DNA of 64,000 nucleotides from assembly GCF_003443655.1 (NCBI RefSeq), contig NZ_CP031941.1:5481001-5545000 (forward strand), written 5' to 3'. The translations under genes and the position numbers were made by a program. The notes beneath the pieces are model-generated. The model made no database searches and was not told the origin of the DNA. It worked only from the letters and a program-made list of their open reading frames with translations. Positions 1 to 8,567 of this stretch are shown here, piece after piece. Origin of the DNA: Nostoc sphaeroides. GTDB taxonomy: Bacteria > Cyanobacteriota > Cyanobacteriia > Cyanobacteriales > Nostocaceae. Each line of letters begins with the position of its first letter. The first letter of the stretch is position 1.

Positions 1-35
1 ATTACATAGCTTGCTTCTCGCCTTTAGCGAGTATT

Positions 36-219
36 ACCCCTCTTCTATTACTCTCGTTAAATAAAAATCATAACCCTTGATTTTTTAGGCTTTGATAAAT
101 TTACGGGTAGGTTGGGTTGAGGGACGAAACCCAACACGAAAAATCCTTGGTTTTCTTGGGGTAACACGAATATTCAACCCAACCTACATTTTTTTCTTTC
201 CTCAGAGTCATAAAAGAGC
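36..219 (+). repeat. Dispersed ~185-bp repeat, copy 1
   Basis: This stretch is nearly identical to the reverse complement of about 44490-44680. Within it, GTAGGTTGGGTTGA (107-120) and TCAACCCAACCTAC (174-187) form an inverted repeat around a smaller imperfect one, so it can fold into a long hairpin. It lies directly upstream of the histidine kinase and is open in frame with it, which falsely lengthens that gene by 51 codons. The similarity to copy 2 is read directly; calling it mobile is inference, since no target duplication was resolved. Confidence 0.85.
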
Positions 220-244
220 GTTACGAATTATTGTTGAATGTGCC

Positions 245-2230
245 ATGCAGAGATTTTTCAGGGGGCTGAGACTCAGCCAAAAAATTGTTCTACCGCTGCT
301 TGCAGTTTGTCTTAGCGTGTTCATGCTGGGTTTAGTAGTGCTAGGAAATTGGTTTACGGATAGTTTGAATCAAAATTTTCGCCAACAAACTGAAAGTTTT
401 GCTGAACGAGTTTATCAGGATTTTCAGTATAAACAGCAAACACTAGAAACTGAAATTGAGCTAATTGCTAATCGAGATATGCTCAATCAGGCTGTTGAAC
501 AGCGTAATCAAGGATTGCTTTTGCAGATATTACTACCACTTAAGTCTATTTTAAAATTGGATTGGATTAAGGTAGTCGATACTCAGGGAAATGTCCTCAT
601 AGATTTACGGAACAACTCGTTAAGTCAAGCCAACTTTCTAGACGAAGTAATTACCAGCACTGCTAGTAGAGGAGCGCATTTAGTTGACTTGGTAGATGTA
701 GAAGGTAAGCAACAGGTTCTACAAGTAGTAACAAATGGGATAAAATCATCAGCAGGACTTTTGGGAGGAATCGTCATTGGTGACTTAGTAGACGATATCC
801 TACTGCAAAAAATTGCTGCGGGTTCCTCTAAACAGTTGATTATCCAGAGACAAAATCGCGTCATTGCGACAACTTTGTTAGCAGCCAAAAGTGGAACTTG
901 GCAATTTCCTCCTCCTAATTTGCCTGCTATACGAATCACTATTGATAACAAAAGTTATTTAGCCAAAAGCATTGTATTGACAGGAGCAAGTCAGTCTTTA
1001 ACAACTACAGTGTTGTATTCCATATCGTTGTTAGAAGTTGCTCAATATAAGTTATGGGAGCATTTAGGACTCTTGTTTTTGTTGGGAAGCAGTATCTTAG
1101 CAGTTACTGGATTTTTAATTGCGCGAACAATTACTCGTCCCTTAAAAGCTGTCACACAGGTAGCACAACGAGTTATCCAAGAATCTAATTTTGATCTCCA
1201 AGCTCCCGTAACAACTGAAGACGAGGTTGGAATCTTAGCCATTTCTTTTAACCAGTTAATTCAACAGGTAAAGCAACTGTTGGTAGAACAATATGAAACA
1301 AATCAAAAGCTAGAGGTTTACAGCCAAACATTAGAAGAAAAAATAGAAGAACGAACCCAAGCACTACGACAAAAAAATATTACTCTCAAGCAAACTTTAC
1401 AAGAACTCAGGCATACTCAGTCCCAATTAATCCAGAATGAAAAAATGTCTTCTTTGGGGCAATTAGTTGCTGGCATTGCTCATGAAATCAACAATCCAGT
1501 TAATTTTATTTACGGTAATCTTAAGTACACTGATGATTATACTAAACAGTTGTTGTGGTTACTTCAACTTTATCAAAAACATTACCCCTACCCAGAAACA
1601 GAAATTCAAAAAGCTAAAGAAGAAGCTGATATTGAATATTTGACAGAAGATTTGCCTAAAATGTTGACTTCCATGAAGATTGGAGCCAGTCGGATTCGGG
1701 AAATTGTCCTTAGTTTAAGAATCTTCTCTCGTTTGGATGAAGCCGAGTTTAAAATGGCTGATATCCATGAAGGAATTGACAGCACTCTGTTAATTTTACA
1801 ACATCGTCTCAAATCTGAAAAGACTCGCCCTACAATCACAGTGATTAAAGAGTATAGTGACATCCCGAAAATTCAGTGTTTTGCAGGACAATTAAATCAG
1901 GTATTGATGAACATCTTGGCAAATGCTATTGATGCTTTAGAAGAGGCTTTTCAAAAGGGGCTTTGTCCAGAACCGATAATTCGCATTTCTTCAGCCCAGG
2001 TGAATGAAAATGTCGTTGTTCAGATTGCTGATAATGGTACAGGGATTCCAGAAGCAATCCAGTCACGTCTTTTTGACCCCTTTTTCACCACTAAACCTAT
2101 TGGCAAAGGCACTGGTATGGGATTATCTATTAGCTACCAAATCATTACTGAAAAACATGGTGGTTCGTTACAGTGCATTTCATTACCGGGACAGGGTGCA
2201 GAGTTTGTAATTACAATCCCGATTCGATAG
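245..2230 (+). CDS. Membrane-bound sensor histidine kinase (HAMP, HisKA, HATPase)
   Basis: Two-component sensor kinase of about 661 residues. A first membrane segment (about residues 14-36) is followed by an extracytoplasmic sensor region of about 235 residues, a second membrane segment (about 273-295), a HAMP domain (about 294-347) and a coiled coil. The HisKA H-box HEINNP carries the phospho-acceptor His413. The ATPase domain shows the N-box (NILANAIDAL, about 559), the G1 box DNGTGIP (about 595) and an FDPFFTTK/GTGMGL region. The frame opens earlier, at 92, but the first 51 codons come from a dispersed repeat, so the ATG at 245 is preferred. No response regulator is adjacent, so it is an orphan kinase. 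The ligand cannot be read from the sequence. Confidence 0.9.
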   Translation: MQRFFRGLRLSQKIVLPLLAVCLSVFMLGLVVLGNWFTDSLNQNFRQQTESFAERVYQDFQYKQQTLETEIELIANRDMLNQAVEQRNQGLLLQILLPLKSILKLDWIKVVDTQGNVLIDLRNNSLSQANFLDEVITSTASRGAHLVDLVDVEGKQQVLQVVTNGIKSSAGLLGGIVIGDLVDDILLQKIAAGSSKQLIIQRQNRVIATTLLAAKSGTWQFPPPNLPAIRITIDNKSYLAKSIVLTGASQSLTTTVLYSISLLEVAQYKLWEHLGLLFLLGSSILAVTGFLIARTITRPLKAVTQVAQRVIQESNFDLQAPVTTEDEVGILAISFNQLIQQVKQLLVEQYETNQKLEVYSQTLEEKIEERTQALRQKNITLKQTLQELRHTQSQLIQNEKMSSLGQLVAGIAHEINNPVNFIYGNLKYTDDYTKQLLWLLQLYQKHYPYPETEIQKAKEEADIEYLTEDLPKMLTSMKIGASRIREIVLSLRIFSRLDEAEFKMADIHEGIDSTLLILQHRLKSEKTRPTITVIKEYSDIPKIQCFAGQLNQVLMNILANAIDALEEAFQKGLCPEPIIRISSAQVNENVVVQIADNGTGIPEAIQSRLFDPFFTTKPIGKGTGMGLSISYQIITEKHGGSLQCISLPGQGAEFVITIPIR

Positions 2231-2266
2231 GTGATTTTGCATAATAGTTCTATAAAATTTCTTTTT

Positions 2267-2857
2267 TCAATCTTCGTTATTTTCTATAAAATTGACTTGC
2301 TCGTAAAGGTCGCGCAATTCAATTTTAAAATCAACTGTTTGCAGTGATAAAATTGCAGATTCATGTTCAAGTTCAATAAATGACCATTGATTTTCCGCAG
2401 TTTTTACATATTGCATCACATGATACTGATATTGGTCAATTAAAATATATTCCTTGAATTCTGGAATAGAGCGATAATAAAGAAACTTATCACCTTGGTC
2501 ATAATTTTTAGTCGATTTAGATAAAACTTCAGCAATTAACATCGGATTCATAACCGTTGTTGTGCTGGTTTCTGTATAAATAGGTTGTCCCTCAATCACC
2601 ATCACATCAGGATATGTATGCTGCCGATAACGGGGTATCCATAAACGTACATCACCAATATAAACATCATAATTTTTACGCCTTAAAGCAATTTTTAAGG
2701 ATGCAGCTAAATTCAAACAAATTTTATTATGATTTGTAGTGCCACCCGTCATCGGTACAATTTCTCCATCACGGTATTCGCTTTTATATTCTGCTTTTTC
2801 TTCAATTTCTAAATACTCTTCAGGTGTGTAATAGAGTTTTTGTGTTTCTAACTGCAT
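2267..2857 (-). CDS. Uma2 family endonuclease-like protein (DUF820)
   Basis: A 196-residue protein of the Uma2/DUF820 family, which has a PD-(D/E)XK nuclease fold and is strongly expanded in filamentous cyanobacteria. The family pattern is visible: an N-terminal YTPEEYLEIEEKAE segment, YRDGEIVPMTGGT, then GDVRLWIP, YPDVMVIEG, the core acidic/lysine region LIAEVLSKSTKNYDQGDKFLYYRSIPEFKEYILID, and a C-terminal strand segment. It is divergent from the second Uma2 gene, with about 155 bp between the starts. The biological role is not established; transposon-related or restriction-like roles have been suggested for the family. The family call is firm. Confidence 0.85.
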   Translation of the reverse strand: MQLETQKLYYTPEEYLEIEEKAEYKSEYRDGEIVPMTGGTTNHNKICLNLAASLKIALRRKNYDVYIGDVRLWIPRYRQHTYPDVMVIEGQPIYTETSTTTVMNPMLIAEVLSKSTKNYDQGDKFLYYRSIPEFKEYILIDQYQYHVMQYVKTAENQWSFIELEHESAILSLQTVDFKIELRDLYEQVNFIENNED

Positions 2858-3012
2858 AAAAATACAACCTATAATTGTGCGGTTATTGTGCGGCTAAGAT
2901 TTTTGATTATCTTATTTATCCATTTTAAAGTGCTATCTAAAGTTACTCGGCTACAAGTTTTATGTGAACTGTTCTAAACTATGAGAAAATCCCAGAGTGG
3001 AGGCATAGCATT

Positions 3013-3726
3013 ATGGTAATCACTCCTAATACCGCATCTGAGGTCATCTACCCCGAAAGCGACGGACAACCAATGGCGGATAATACCAAGCAATTTCGCT
3101 GGATAGTAACTATTAAAGAAAATTTAGAAATTTTATTTGCATCCCAATCAGATGTATTCATCGCCGGAGATTTATTTTGGTATCCAGTTGCAGATAACCC
3201 TAACATCAAACAAGCACCTGATACTTTGGTAGTGTTTGGTAGACCCAAGGGAGATAGAGGTTCTTACAAGCAATGGGAAGAAGAAAACATTCCGCCACAG
3301 GTGGTATTTGAAATATTATCTCCTGGTAATACAACTAAAGAAATGGCGCATAAACTCCTATTTTATCAACGCTACGGAGTTGAAGAATATTATATTTACG
3401 ACCCAGACCAAAATGAACTAACAGGGTTTGTGCGCTCAGAAGATTGGTTACAAGAAATTAACCAGATTCATGGGTGGATAAGTCCCCGTTTGGGAATCCG
3501 CTTTCAACTCACCCCCCAAACCCTAGAAATATATCGCCTTGATGGATATAAGTTTCTTACACCCGTTGAGCTTGACCAAGTACGTACACAAGAACGTCAA
3601 CGTGCTGAACAAGAACGTCAAGCTAAAGAAATAGCTCTCCAACAACTAGAGGAAGAACGCCAACGATATCAAGATTTATTGACACTACTACAAGAACGGG
3701 GAATTAACCCAGAACAGCTGTTATAA
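3013..3726 (+). CDS. Uma2 family endonuclease-like protein with C-terminal coiled coil
   Basis: A second Uma2/DUF820 protein, 237 residues, of a different subgroup from its divergent neighbour. The core shows DVFIAGDLFWYP, a short PDTLVVFG segment, VVFEILSPGNTTKEMAHKL and the YGVEEYYIYDPDQNEL strand, matching the PD-(D/E)XK arrangement. The last 45 residues are a charged helix rich in Glu, Arg and Gln (ERQRAEQERQAKEIALQQLEEERQRY), typical of the coiled-coil tail of this subgroup. A purine-rich AGTGGAGG lies about 9 bases before the ATG and supports the start. Function in vivo is unknown. Confidence 0.85.
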   Translation: MVITPNTASEVIYPESDGQPMADNTKQFRWIVTIKENLEILFASQSDVFIAGDLFWYPVADNPNIKQAPDTLVVFGRPKGDRGSYKQWEEENIPPQVVFEILSPGNTTKEMAHKLLFYQRYGVEEYYIYDPDQNELTGFVRSEDWLQEINQIHGWISPRLGIRFQLTPQTLEIYRLDGYKFLTPVELDQVRTQERQRAEQERQAKEIALQQLEEERQRYQDLLTLLQERGINPEQLL

Positions 3727-3747
3727 GCGAACTCCAGCCCTAAAGGC

Positions 3748-4110
3748 TTGTCATTACCCACATTTTTGTAACAGTCAAATGTCGTGCTTACCCACATTCC
3801 GCCCTGCACTGAAGTGCAAGGCTGATAGCCCAAGTCCACTCAAGTGGACTAAAATCAATTACTCAGTCCGCTTTAGAGGACTTTAGCTATTAGCCTTGGA
3901 ATTCAATACTTCTCGGTTAAGGGGAAAAGGGGAAGGGGAAAAGGGAAAGAAAAAACCTTTAACCCAACCCCAGTAACCTTTTCCCCAAACCAAATTCTGA
4001 GTTCAAAATGCTTAACCGAGTAGTATTGCCTTGGAATTCTATTCCGAGGCGGGATAGCAACGAAGCGGAAATTGTCAGATATGGGTAACTACAAGGTCTG
4101 AAGCCAGGGG
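3748..4110. repeat. Hairpin-chain element, interrupted by a second element
   Basis: This is a run of short palindromes (GCACTGAAGTGC, AGTCCACTCAAGTGGACT, GTCCGCTTTAGAGGAC, GGAATTCTATTCC) joined by GACTTTAGCTATTAGCC. It shares outer segments (CTTGTCATTAC on the left, a degraded copy on the right) and internal order with 9527-9842. The element at 3904-4028 has inserted into its GGAATTC palindrome. This explains the 465-bp space between the Uma2 gene and hemA; no gene is seen there. Confidence 0.75.
3904..4028. mobile_element. Non-autonomous inserted element, family A, copy 1 (125 bp)
   Basis: The left end CAATACTTCTCGGTTAAG and the right end CTTAACCGAGTAGTATTG are inverted repeats with one mismatch over 18 bp. 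The element is flanked on both sides by the perfect 10-bp duplication CCTTGGAATT (3894-3903 and 4029-4038). The interior is purine-rich GGGGAAAAGG sequence with no coding capacity. Ends and duplication are read directly. The parental transposase is not in this window. Confidence 0.85.
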
Positions 4111-4150
4111 CTTCCGCCCACCGATTGTCGGTGAAAATCGAAAAATTCAG

Positions 4151-4179
4151 ATCCCCGACTTCTCACAGAAGCCGGGGAT
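4151..4179 (-). terminator. Hairpin directly after hemA (also a dispersed repeat)
   Basis: ATCCCCGACTTC pairs with GAAGCCGGGGAT across a short loop. It begins 13 bases beyond the hemA stop in the direction of transcription, and ATTTTTC follows nearby, so it may end hemA transcripts. A near-identical hairpin with the same flanks lies at about 7772-7800 inside another element, so this is a domesticated or chance-placed repeat. The terminator role is inference. Confidence 0.5.
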
Positions 4180-4192
4180 TTTGTTGTTAAAT

Positions 4193-5479
4193 TTAACTAA
4201 ATTGTTCCTCTGCATCAAGGTTGAAAAGCATTTGCAGAGTTTGCATACAGCGCCGTCTAGCTTCCACATCTTGCTGCGATCGCAATTGCACCATCGGGTC
4301 ATGTAAAATTTTATTGACAATTCCCCGCGTTAATGCTTCAATCACTTCTTGATGTTTTTCCGCAAATTCCGAACCCAATCTCGACAAAGCTTTTTCTAAC
4401 TCTTGTTCGCGGATGGTTTCAACTTTATTTCGCAGACAGCTAATAGTAGTCACAGTTTCCAGACTGCGCCACCAAATATCAAAGGCTTCTACTTCTTCCT
4501 CTAAAAGTCTTTCGGCTTCTTGTGCAATCTTCCGACGGCTTTCGTAGTTTTGCGCCACTACTGCCTTCAAATCATCCACATTAAACGCTTGCACATTTTC
4601 CAATTCATTTACATCCGCATGAACATTACGCGGCACAGAAATATCAAATAACATTAAAGAACGCTGAACTTCTAAAACCATTTCCAATTTGGAACGGTCA
4701 AGGATTGGCTCTGTTGCCGAAGTACTTGTAAACACCAAATCGCTATCGGCAATTACGCTCATCATTTCCGATAGAGGATGAATATTGATCGGTTGTTGAG
4801 GGAACTGCTTTGTTAATTCTTGGGCGCGATCGCGTGAGCGATTTACAATACTAATTTGCACAGCACCTTTAGAAATTAGGTGTTGCACCAGCAGCCGCGA
4901 CATTTTACCAGCGCCCAAAATTACCACTCGGCAAGCTGCTAAATTTGCTACTTTAATTTGTGCTAACTCTACAGCTGCCGAACTAATAGAGACAGCACCA
5001 GTACCAATACTAGTTTCAGTCCGAACCCGCTTACCAGCAGTCAGCGCTTGTTTAAATAATCGATTTAAAATGGTTTTTATACCGTTATATTGCTGTCCCA
5101 GTTTGTGAGTAGTTTTCACCTGAGCCAGAATTTGACCTTCTCCGAGTACCAGACTATCTAAACCACCTGCTACCCGCATAACGTGCATCACTGCATCATC
5201 ATGGAGCAACATAAACAAATGTTGTCGCAGAGAAAGCACGGGTAATTTACTGTATTCCGCAAGAAACTGGGTTATTTCCCGGATACCTTGGTCTGCTTCA
5301 CTGGTAACAATGTAAATTTCCAGGCGGTTACAAGTGCTAAGAATTGCAACTTCATCAATATGGGGATAGCTGGCCAGTTGAGCGATCGCACTTTCAATTT
5401 GTGGTTCTGGAATGCTCAGTTTTTCCCGGACTTCTACAGGGGCTGTTTTATGACTTAACCCCACCACTGCTATATTCAT
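4193..5479 (-). CDS. hemA: Glutamyl-tRNA reductase
   Basis: HemA reduces glutamyl-tRNA(Glu) to glutamate-1-semialdehyde with NADPH, the first committed step of the C5 route to haem, chlorophyll and bilins. The 428-residue length is normal. The catalytic cysteine is Cys50 in LSTCNRLEIY. The N-terminal GLSHKTAPVEVREKL block, the ALTAGKRVRTET motif, the nucleotide-binding VVILGAGKMSRLL (about 185) and a C-terminal helical dimerisation domain are all present. It lies downstream of glpX on the same strand, but a 170-bp inserted element occupies the gap, so read-through from glpX is uncertain. Confidence 0.97.
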   Translation of the reverse strand: MNIAVVGLSHKTAPVEVREKLSIPEPQIESAIAQLASYPHIDEVAILSTCNRLEIYIVTSEADQGIREITQFLAEYSKLPVLSLRQHLFMLLHDDAVMHVMRVAGGLDSLVLGEGQILAQVKTTHKLGQQYNGIKTILNRLFKQALTAGKRVRTETSIGTGAVSISSAAVELAQIKVANLAACRVVILGAGKMSRLLVQHLISKGAVQISIVNRSRDRAQELTKQFPQQPINIHPLSEMMSVIADSDLVFTSTSATEPILDRSKLEMVLEVQRSLMLFDISVPRNVHADVNELENVQAFNVDDLKAVVAQNYESRRKIAQEAERLLEEEVEAFDIWWRSLETVTTISCLRNKVETIREQELEKALSRLGSEFAEKHQEVIEALTRGIVNKILHDPMVQLRSQQDVEARRRCMQTLQMLFNLDAEEQFS

Positions 5480-5607
5480 TTGCTAAATCGTAGTTACTAG
5501 TTGGTAGTTGATAATAGGGCATTGAGTGAGAATAGGGAATGGGGAATTTTTGTTTATTGGTTGGTAGTTATCCCCAGCCAACAATCACTAACTACTCACT
5601 ACTAACT

Positions 5608-5777
5608 CAGGGCTATTTCGTTCTAGACACAAACCACCCAGAACTGAAGTTCTTTGGCTTTTAGCTAAAGTCCGTTAAAACGGACTATAACATGAGTCTT
5701 AGTCGTCTTTAGACGACTTTAGCTATTAGACTCAGAATTCATTCTGAGGCGGACTAGATGAGAATGAAATAGCCCTG
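5608..5777. mobile_element. Non-autonomous inserted element with 9-bp target duplication (170 bp)
   Basis: Its ends CAGGGCTATTTCGTTCT and AGAATGAAATAGCCCTG are inverted repeats with one mismatch in 17. The flanks carry the same 9 bases, CTACTAACT, at 5599-5607 and 5778-5786. The interior is a chain of palindromes (GAACTGAAGTTC, AGTCCGTTAAAACGGACT, GTCGTCTTTAGACGAC, CAGAATTCATTCTG) with GACTTTAGCTATTAG between them, as in the 3748 and 9527 elements, although the ends differ. It sits between glpX and hemA. No coding sequence. Confidence 0.85.
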
Positions 5778-5887
5778 CTACTAACTACTGTAAGATTGAA
5801 GCATTTTGGTGATTATTTCCCATTTTATAGAAAGATTTATTTCCTTATGCTTCGCCCCTACTTTTACCATTCCCCATTCCCTAAAAT

Positions 5888-6925
5888 TTAGTTCAGTTGG
5901 AGAGTCTTGGGTTCACCAAACATGTGAATTGTATCAACAAATCGAGCAGTTTTCGACTGGTTAGAAATTACCAAGCTTTGAGTTCTGGCTCCGCCGTGGA
6001 AGAAACGTACACCTTCCATGAGATTGCCACCGGTAATACCGCAAGCAGCGAACAGAACAGTTTGACCAGATGCCAGTTCATGAGCATCATAGACCTTATC
6101 GGGGTCATTGATATTCATAGACTTTAAGCGATCGATGTTGGCTTCTCTGCTTTCTCCAATCAGACCTGTTTTGACTACTGCTGGATCGTAAATCAGTTGA
6201 CCTTGGAAGTGTCCACCTAAAGCACGCATTGCAGCTGCCGATATTACACCTTCAGGAGCAGCACCGATACCCATCAGCGCGTGGATATTAGTTCCAGCAA
6301 AACCGCAGCTAATAGCTGCACCCACATCACCATCTGAAATTAGGGAGACTCTCGCTCCAGCCTCACGGATTTCTTTAATTAAATCGTTGTGGCGTTCGCG
6401 CTTCATGACTATAATTACAAGTTCTTCAATAGATCGGTCTAAACACTCAGCGAGAATCTTCAGGTTTTCGGTTGCTGACTTGTTGATGTCTACCTTACCC
6501 TTAGCCGCCGGAGGTGCTGCTAACTTCTTCATGTAAAAGTCAGGAGCAGCAAATAATCCACCCTTTTCAGAAATTGCCAACACAGCCATCGAACCAGGTT
6601 GTCCATAAGCTACCAAGTTCGTACCTTCACAGGGGTCAACGGCGATATCAATTTCAACTAGTTCATCAGGGTTACAGAGAGCTTCGGCATTTGGTTGGGT
6701 ACAGATACCAACTTCTTCCCCGATGTATAACATAGGTGCGTTGTCGCGTTCGCCTTCCCCAATCACAATGCGACCCCGCATATAGATTTTATTCATCCGC
6801 TCCCGCATAGCTTCCACTGCTACTTGGTCAGCAATGTCTTTTTCGCCTTTCCCCATCCATTTCGAGGAAGCGATCGCGGCTTGCTCTACTACTTCAATAA
6901 TCTCTAACCCAAGTGTATTTTCCAC
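5888..6925 (-). CDS. glpX: Class II fructose-1,6-/sedoheptulose-1,7-bisphosphatase
   Basis: This 345-residue GlpX-family phosphatase is, in cyanobacteria, the dual F/SBPase of the Calvin cycle and gluconeogenesis. Metal and substrate motifs are visible: the GEGERDNAPMLYIGEEVG segment, the IAVDPCEGTNL signature, KRERHNDLIKEIR, SDGDVGAAI and GIGAAPEGVISAAA. The last block, GGNLMEGVRFFHGGARTQSLV, is also typical. The start at 6925 fits the family N-terminus MENTLGLEIIEVVEQAA. It is upstream of hemA on the same strand. Redox and AMP control are known for this family but cannot be judged here. Confidence 0.96.
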   Translation of the reverse strand: MENTLGLEIIEVVEQAAIASSKWMGKGEKDIADQVAVEAMRERMNKIYMRGRIVIGEGERDNAPMLYIGEEVGICTQPNAEALCNPDELVEIDIAVDPCEGTNLVAYGQPGSMAVLAISEKGGLFAAPDFYMKKLAAPPAAKGKVDINKSATENLKILAECLDRSIEELVIIVMKRERHNDLIKEIREAGARVSLISDGDVGAAISCGFAGTNIHALMGIGAAPEGVISAAAMRALGGHFQGQLIYDPAVVKTGLIGESREANIDRLKSMNINDPDKVYDAHELASGQTVLFAACGITGGNLMEGVRFFHGGARTQSLVISNQSKTARFVDTIHMFGEPKTLQLN

Positions 6926-7391
6926 AGAGTCTGCCCTCTCAACTGCTTGAATTTCTGCCGCTTTATCTGGCTATTTCAGTCTTTAAGTCTACCAAAGGGC
7001 GGATACACCTGGAAGAAAGTTAAGTTTTACTGCTAACTGGTTAAAAAAAGTGCCATTTGTGACATTGTTTTTTGATCATAACTATTCCAATATTAGGGAA
7101 CTCCAAAAAATAAACTATTCCACATTAAAGTCGTTGACTGTTGACTGTTGACTGTTGACTGTTGACTGAAAACTCGTGAACCGTCAACGGTCAACAGTGA
7201 ACAATAGCAATGGAATATTTTTTTACTTGGAAGTCCCTTAAGTTTTGAACTGGCACAAATGAGTACCAGTGTATATCTAGAACATTGGTTTCCTTCAATA
7301 TCTATCTTTAGGTATAAAATAATAAAGAAAAAAAGCTGGTGAGTTCCCTCAAAACTGAAGAGCAAGCCAGAATGACATTAAGAGGTTAATC
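6926..7391. other. Intergenic region upstream of glpX, with one inserted element
   Basis: Apart from the element at 7096-7237, this holds AT-rich DNA that should carry the divergent glpX promoter on the minus side. Open frames here are made of the element's tandem repeats and are not considered genes. Confidence 0.6.
7096..7237. mobile_element. Non-autonomous inserted element with internal heptamer array, copy 1 (142 bp)
   Basis: The ends GGGAACTCCAA and TTGGAAGTCCC are imperfect inverted repeats that extend inward through an AT-rich stretch to TATTCCA. Flanking TTA (7093-7095 and 7238-7240) suggests a 3-bp duplication, or TA plus a matching base. The interior holds five copies of GTTGACT and a second inverted segment. 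Copy 2 at 21267-21401 is the reverse complement, with one heptamer fewer, which accounts exactly for the 7-bp size difference. Confidence 0.85.
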
Positions 7392-7925
7392 GTGTTTATC
7401 GACTACATCACACTAATGTTGATCAATATGGTAGCTGGTTTATTTCTACTGGCTGACTATGTGTATCGTGGTATAGATAGTTCTAATCAAAGACCGTGGA
7501 TTCCCGGTTTTGGAATTACAGGTGCGATCGCCTTAACAACTGGTTTACACATGACCTTCACCTGGCCAGTTATCGGCAGCTTCAATATTGCCTTCGGTGA
7601 GACAAGTGTCTTATTTGGTATCTTGTTTGTGGCGGCTGCGTAGGCGTAGCCCGTCGTAGACATCGCACTTGCTCAAGGTTGGGATTTATCGACAATAGCA
7701 GTTTACGGCTTCTTTGCTGGTGTAGTTGCGATCAAAATAGCAGTCCTAAATCATTCGTGAACAACAAGATCCCCGACTTCTTTGAGAAGTCGGGGATCTG
7801 AGCCTCTCGATTTTCACAACTCAAAAAGGATTGCTATAGTAGTTATTCGCATTCCTTACTAGAATTTGACCAAGCAACCGCTTTTATCGGGAATCGGCTT
7901 TATTTTAACTAAGGTATAAACCAAA
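7392..7925 (+). pseudogene. Degraded duplicate of the DUF981 gene
   Basis: Positions 7392-7640 are almost base-for-base the first 83 codons of the intact gene at 8568. The frame then closes because a GTAGGCGTAGCCCGTCGTAG-like repeat has been inserted at about 7641. Similarity resumes, is interrupted again by the 101-bp element at 7737-7837, and resumes a third time (ATCGGGAATCGGCTTTATTTT region, about 7862-7910) before fading. It is therefore a tandem duplicate broken by two repeat insertions. A truncated 83-residue peptide could still be made, since the GTG start is preserved. Confidence 0.9.
7737..7837. mobile_element. Non-autonomous inserted element with ATAGCA ends (101 bp)
   Basis: The left end ATAGCAGTCCTAAATCATTC and the right end, whose reverse complement begins ATAGCAATCCTTTTTGAG, are imperfect inverted repeats. 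In the middle is a strong hairpin, GATCCCCGACTTC pairing with GAAGTCGGGGATC. The hairpin and its right flank recur behind hemA at about 4125-4190 in the opposite orientation. It interrupts the DUF981 pseudogene. No clear target duplication remains. Confidence 0.7.
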
Positions 7926-8567
7926 ATTAAAAACAGCCAGCAAGGCCTACTGGGGTAGTAAACTGCTGGCTGGTCATAAGGTTCATAAGGGCAAGCGCAA
8001 ATGTTCACCAGGTCAACTAGCATTGCCGATTGGGCAGTGCCAGATATCGGAACGCCCCGAACTAGCAGAAGTGGTACAGAAATTCGTCCAAGCAAATCGA
8101 GGTTGTAGGTTTGATGTGGGGATGTGAGATAATAAAGTCCCTCCCGATCCACCACCTAACGGAATGTAATCAAAAAATTAGTCATTAAGACAAACGATGG
8201 GATTTACGGCATTGCAACGATTACAGGATTGATCTGAGTGTCTGGGATAGTTATTTTCGTAGTTACCGCGAAGCCCCCGACTACGTTGCTGGTTTCGGAG
8301 TCTGATAGTTCCTCGAATAGAGGAGCTTGCAGGTTTGTTACTTTGATTTTCCTTGAGAAGTATTGACGTAGTACCATGAGCTTTGTTCACTGCTTTTTGC
8401 TTTTATACAAAATATATCAAGCTGGAGACACGATAATCAAGGGTTCATATAAAACATCCTACTTAATACACTTTTCCCACCTACTTCATGCGTTACTCTC
8501 ATGGGAACGGGATAAATACACAATGTTTGTGAGCTACAATCTTTGTCAATCTTAACTGAGGTGAATC
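7926..8567. other. Gene-poor region between the duplicated DUF981 copies
   Basis: No intact gene. On the plus strand, about 7970-8130 reads without a stop as HKGKRKCSPGQLALPIG followed by PELAEVVQKFVQANRG, which looks like a protein remnant of unknown origin. A minus-strand frame at 8178-8390 has a cysteine pair near its end but no convincing start or family. The stretch ends with the leader of the intact gene, including the ribosome-binding sequence GAGGTG at about 8559. Confidence 0.4.

Noticed and set aside
7093..7365. 90-residue minus-strand frame
   Set aside because: Its last half is the inserted element with GTTGACT heptamers, and the same sequence recurs at 21267; not a gene.
8178..8390. 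70-residue minus-strand frame with CNRCNAVNP
   Set aside because: A cysteine pair only; no start signal and no family. Possibly a remnant, but not supportable.
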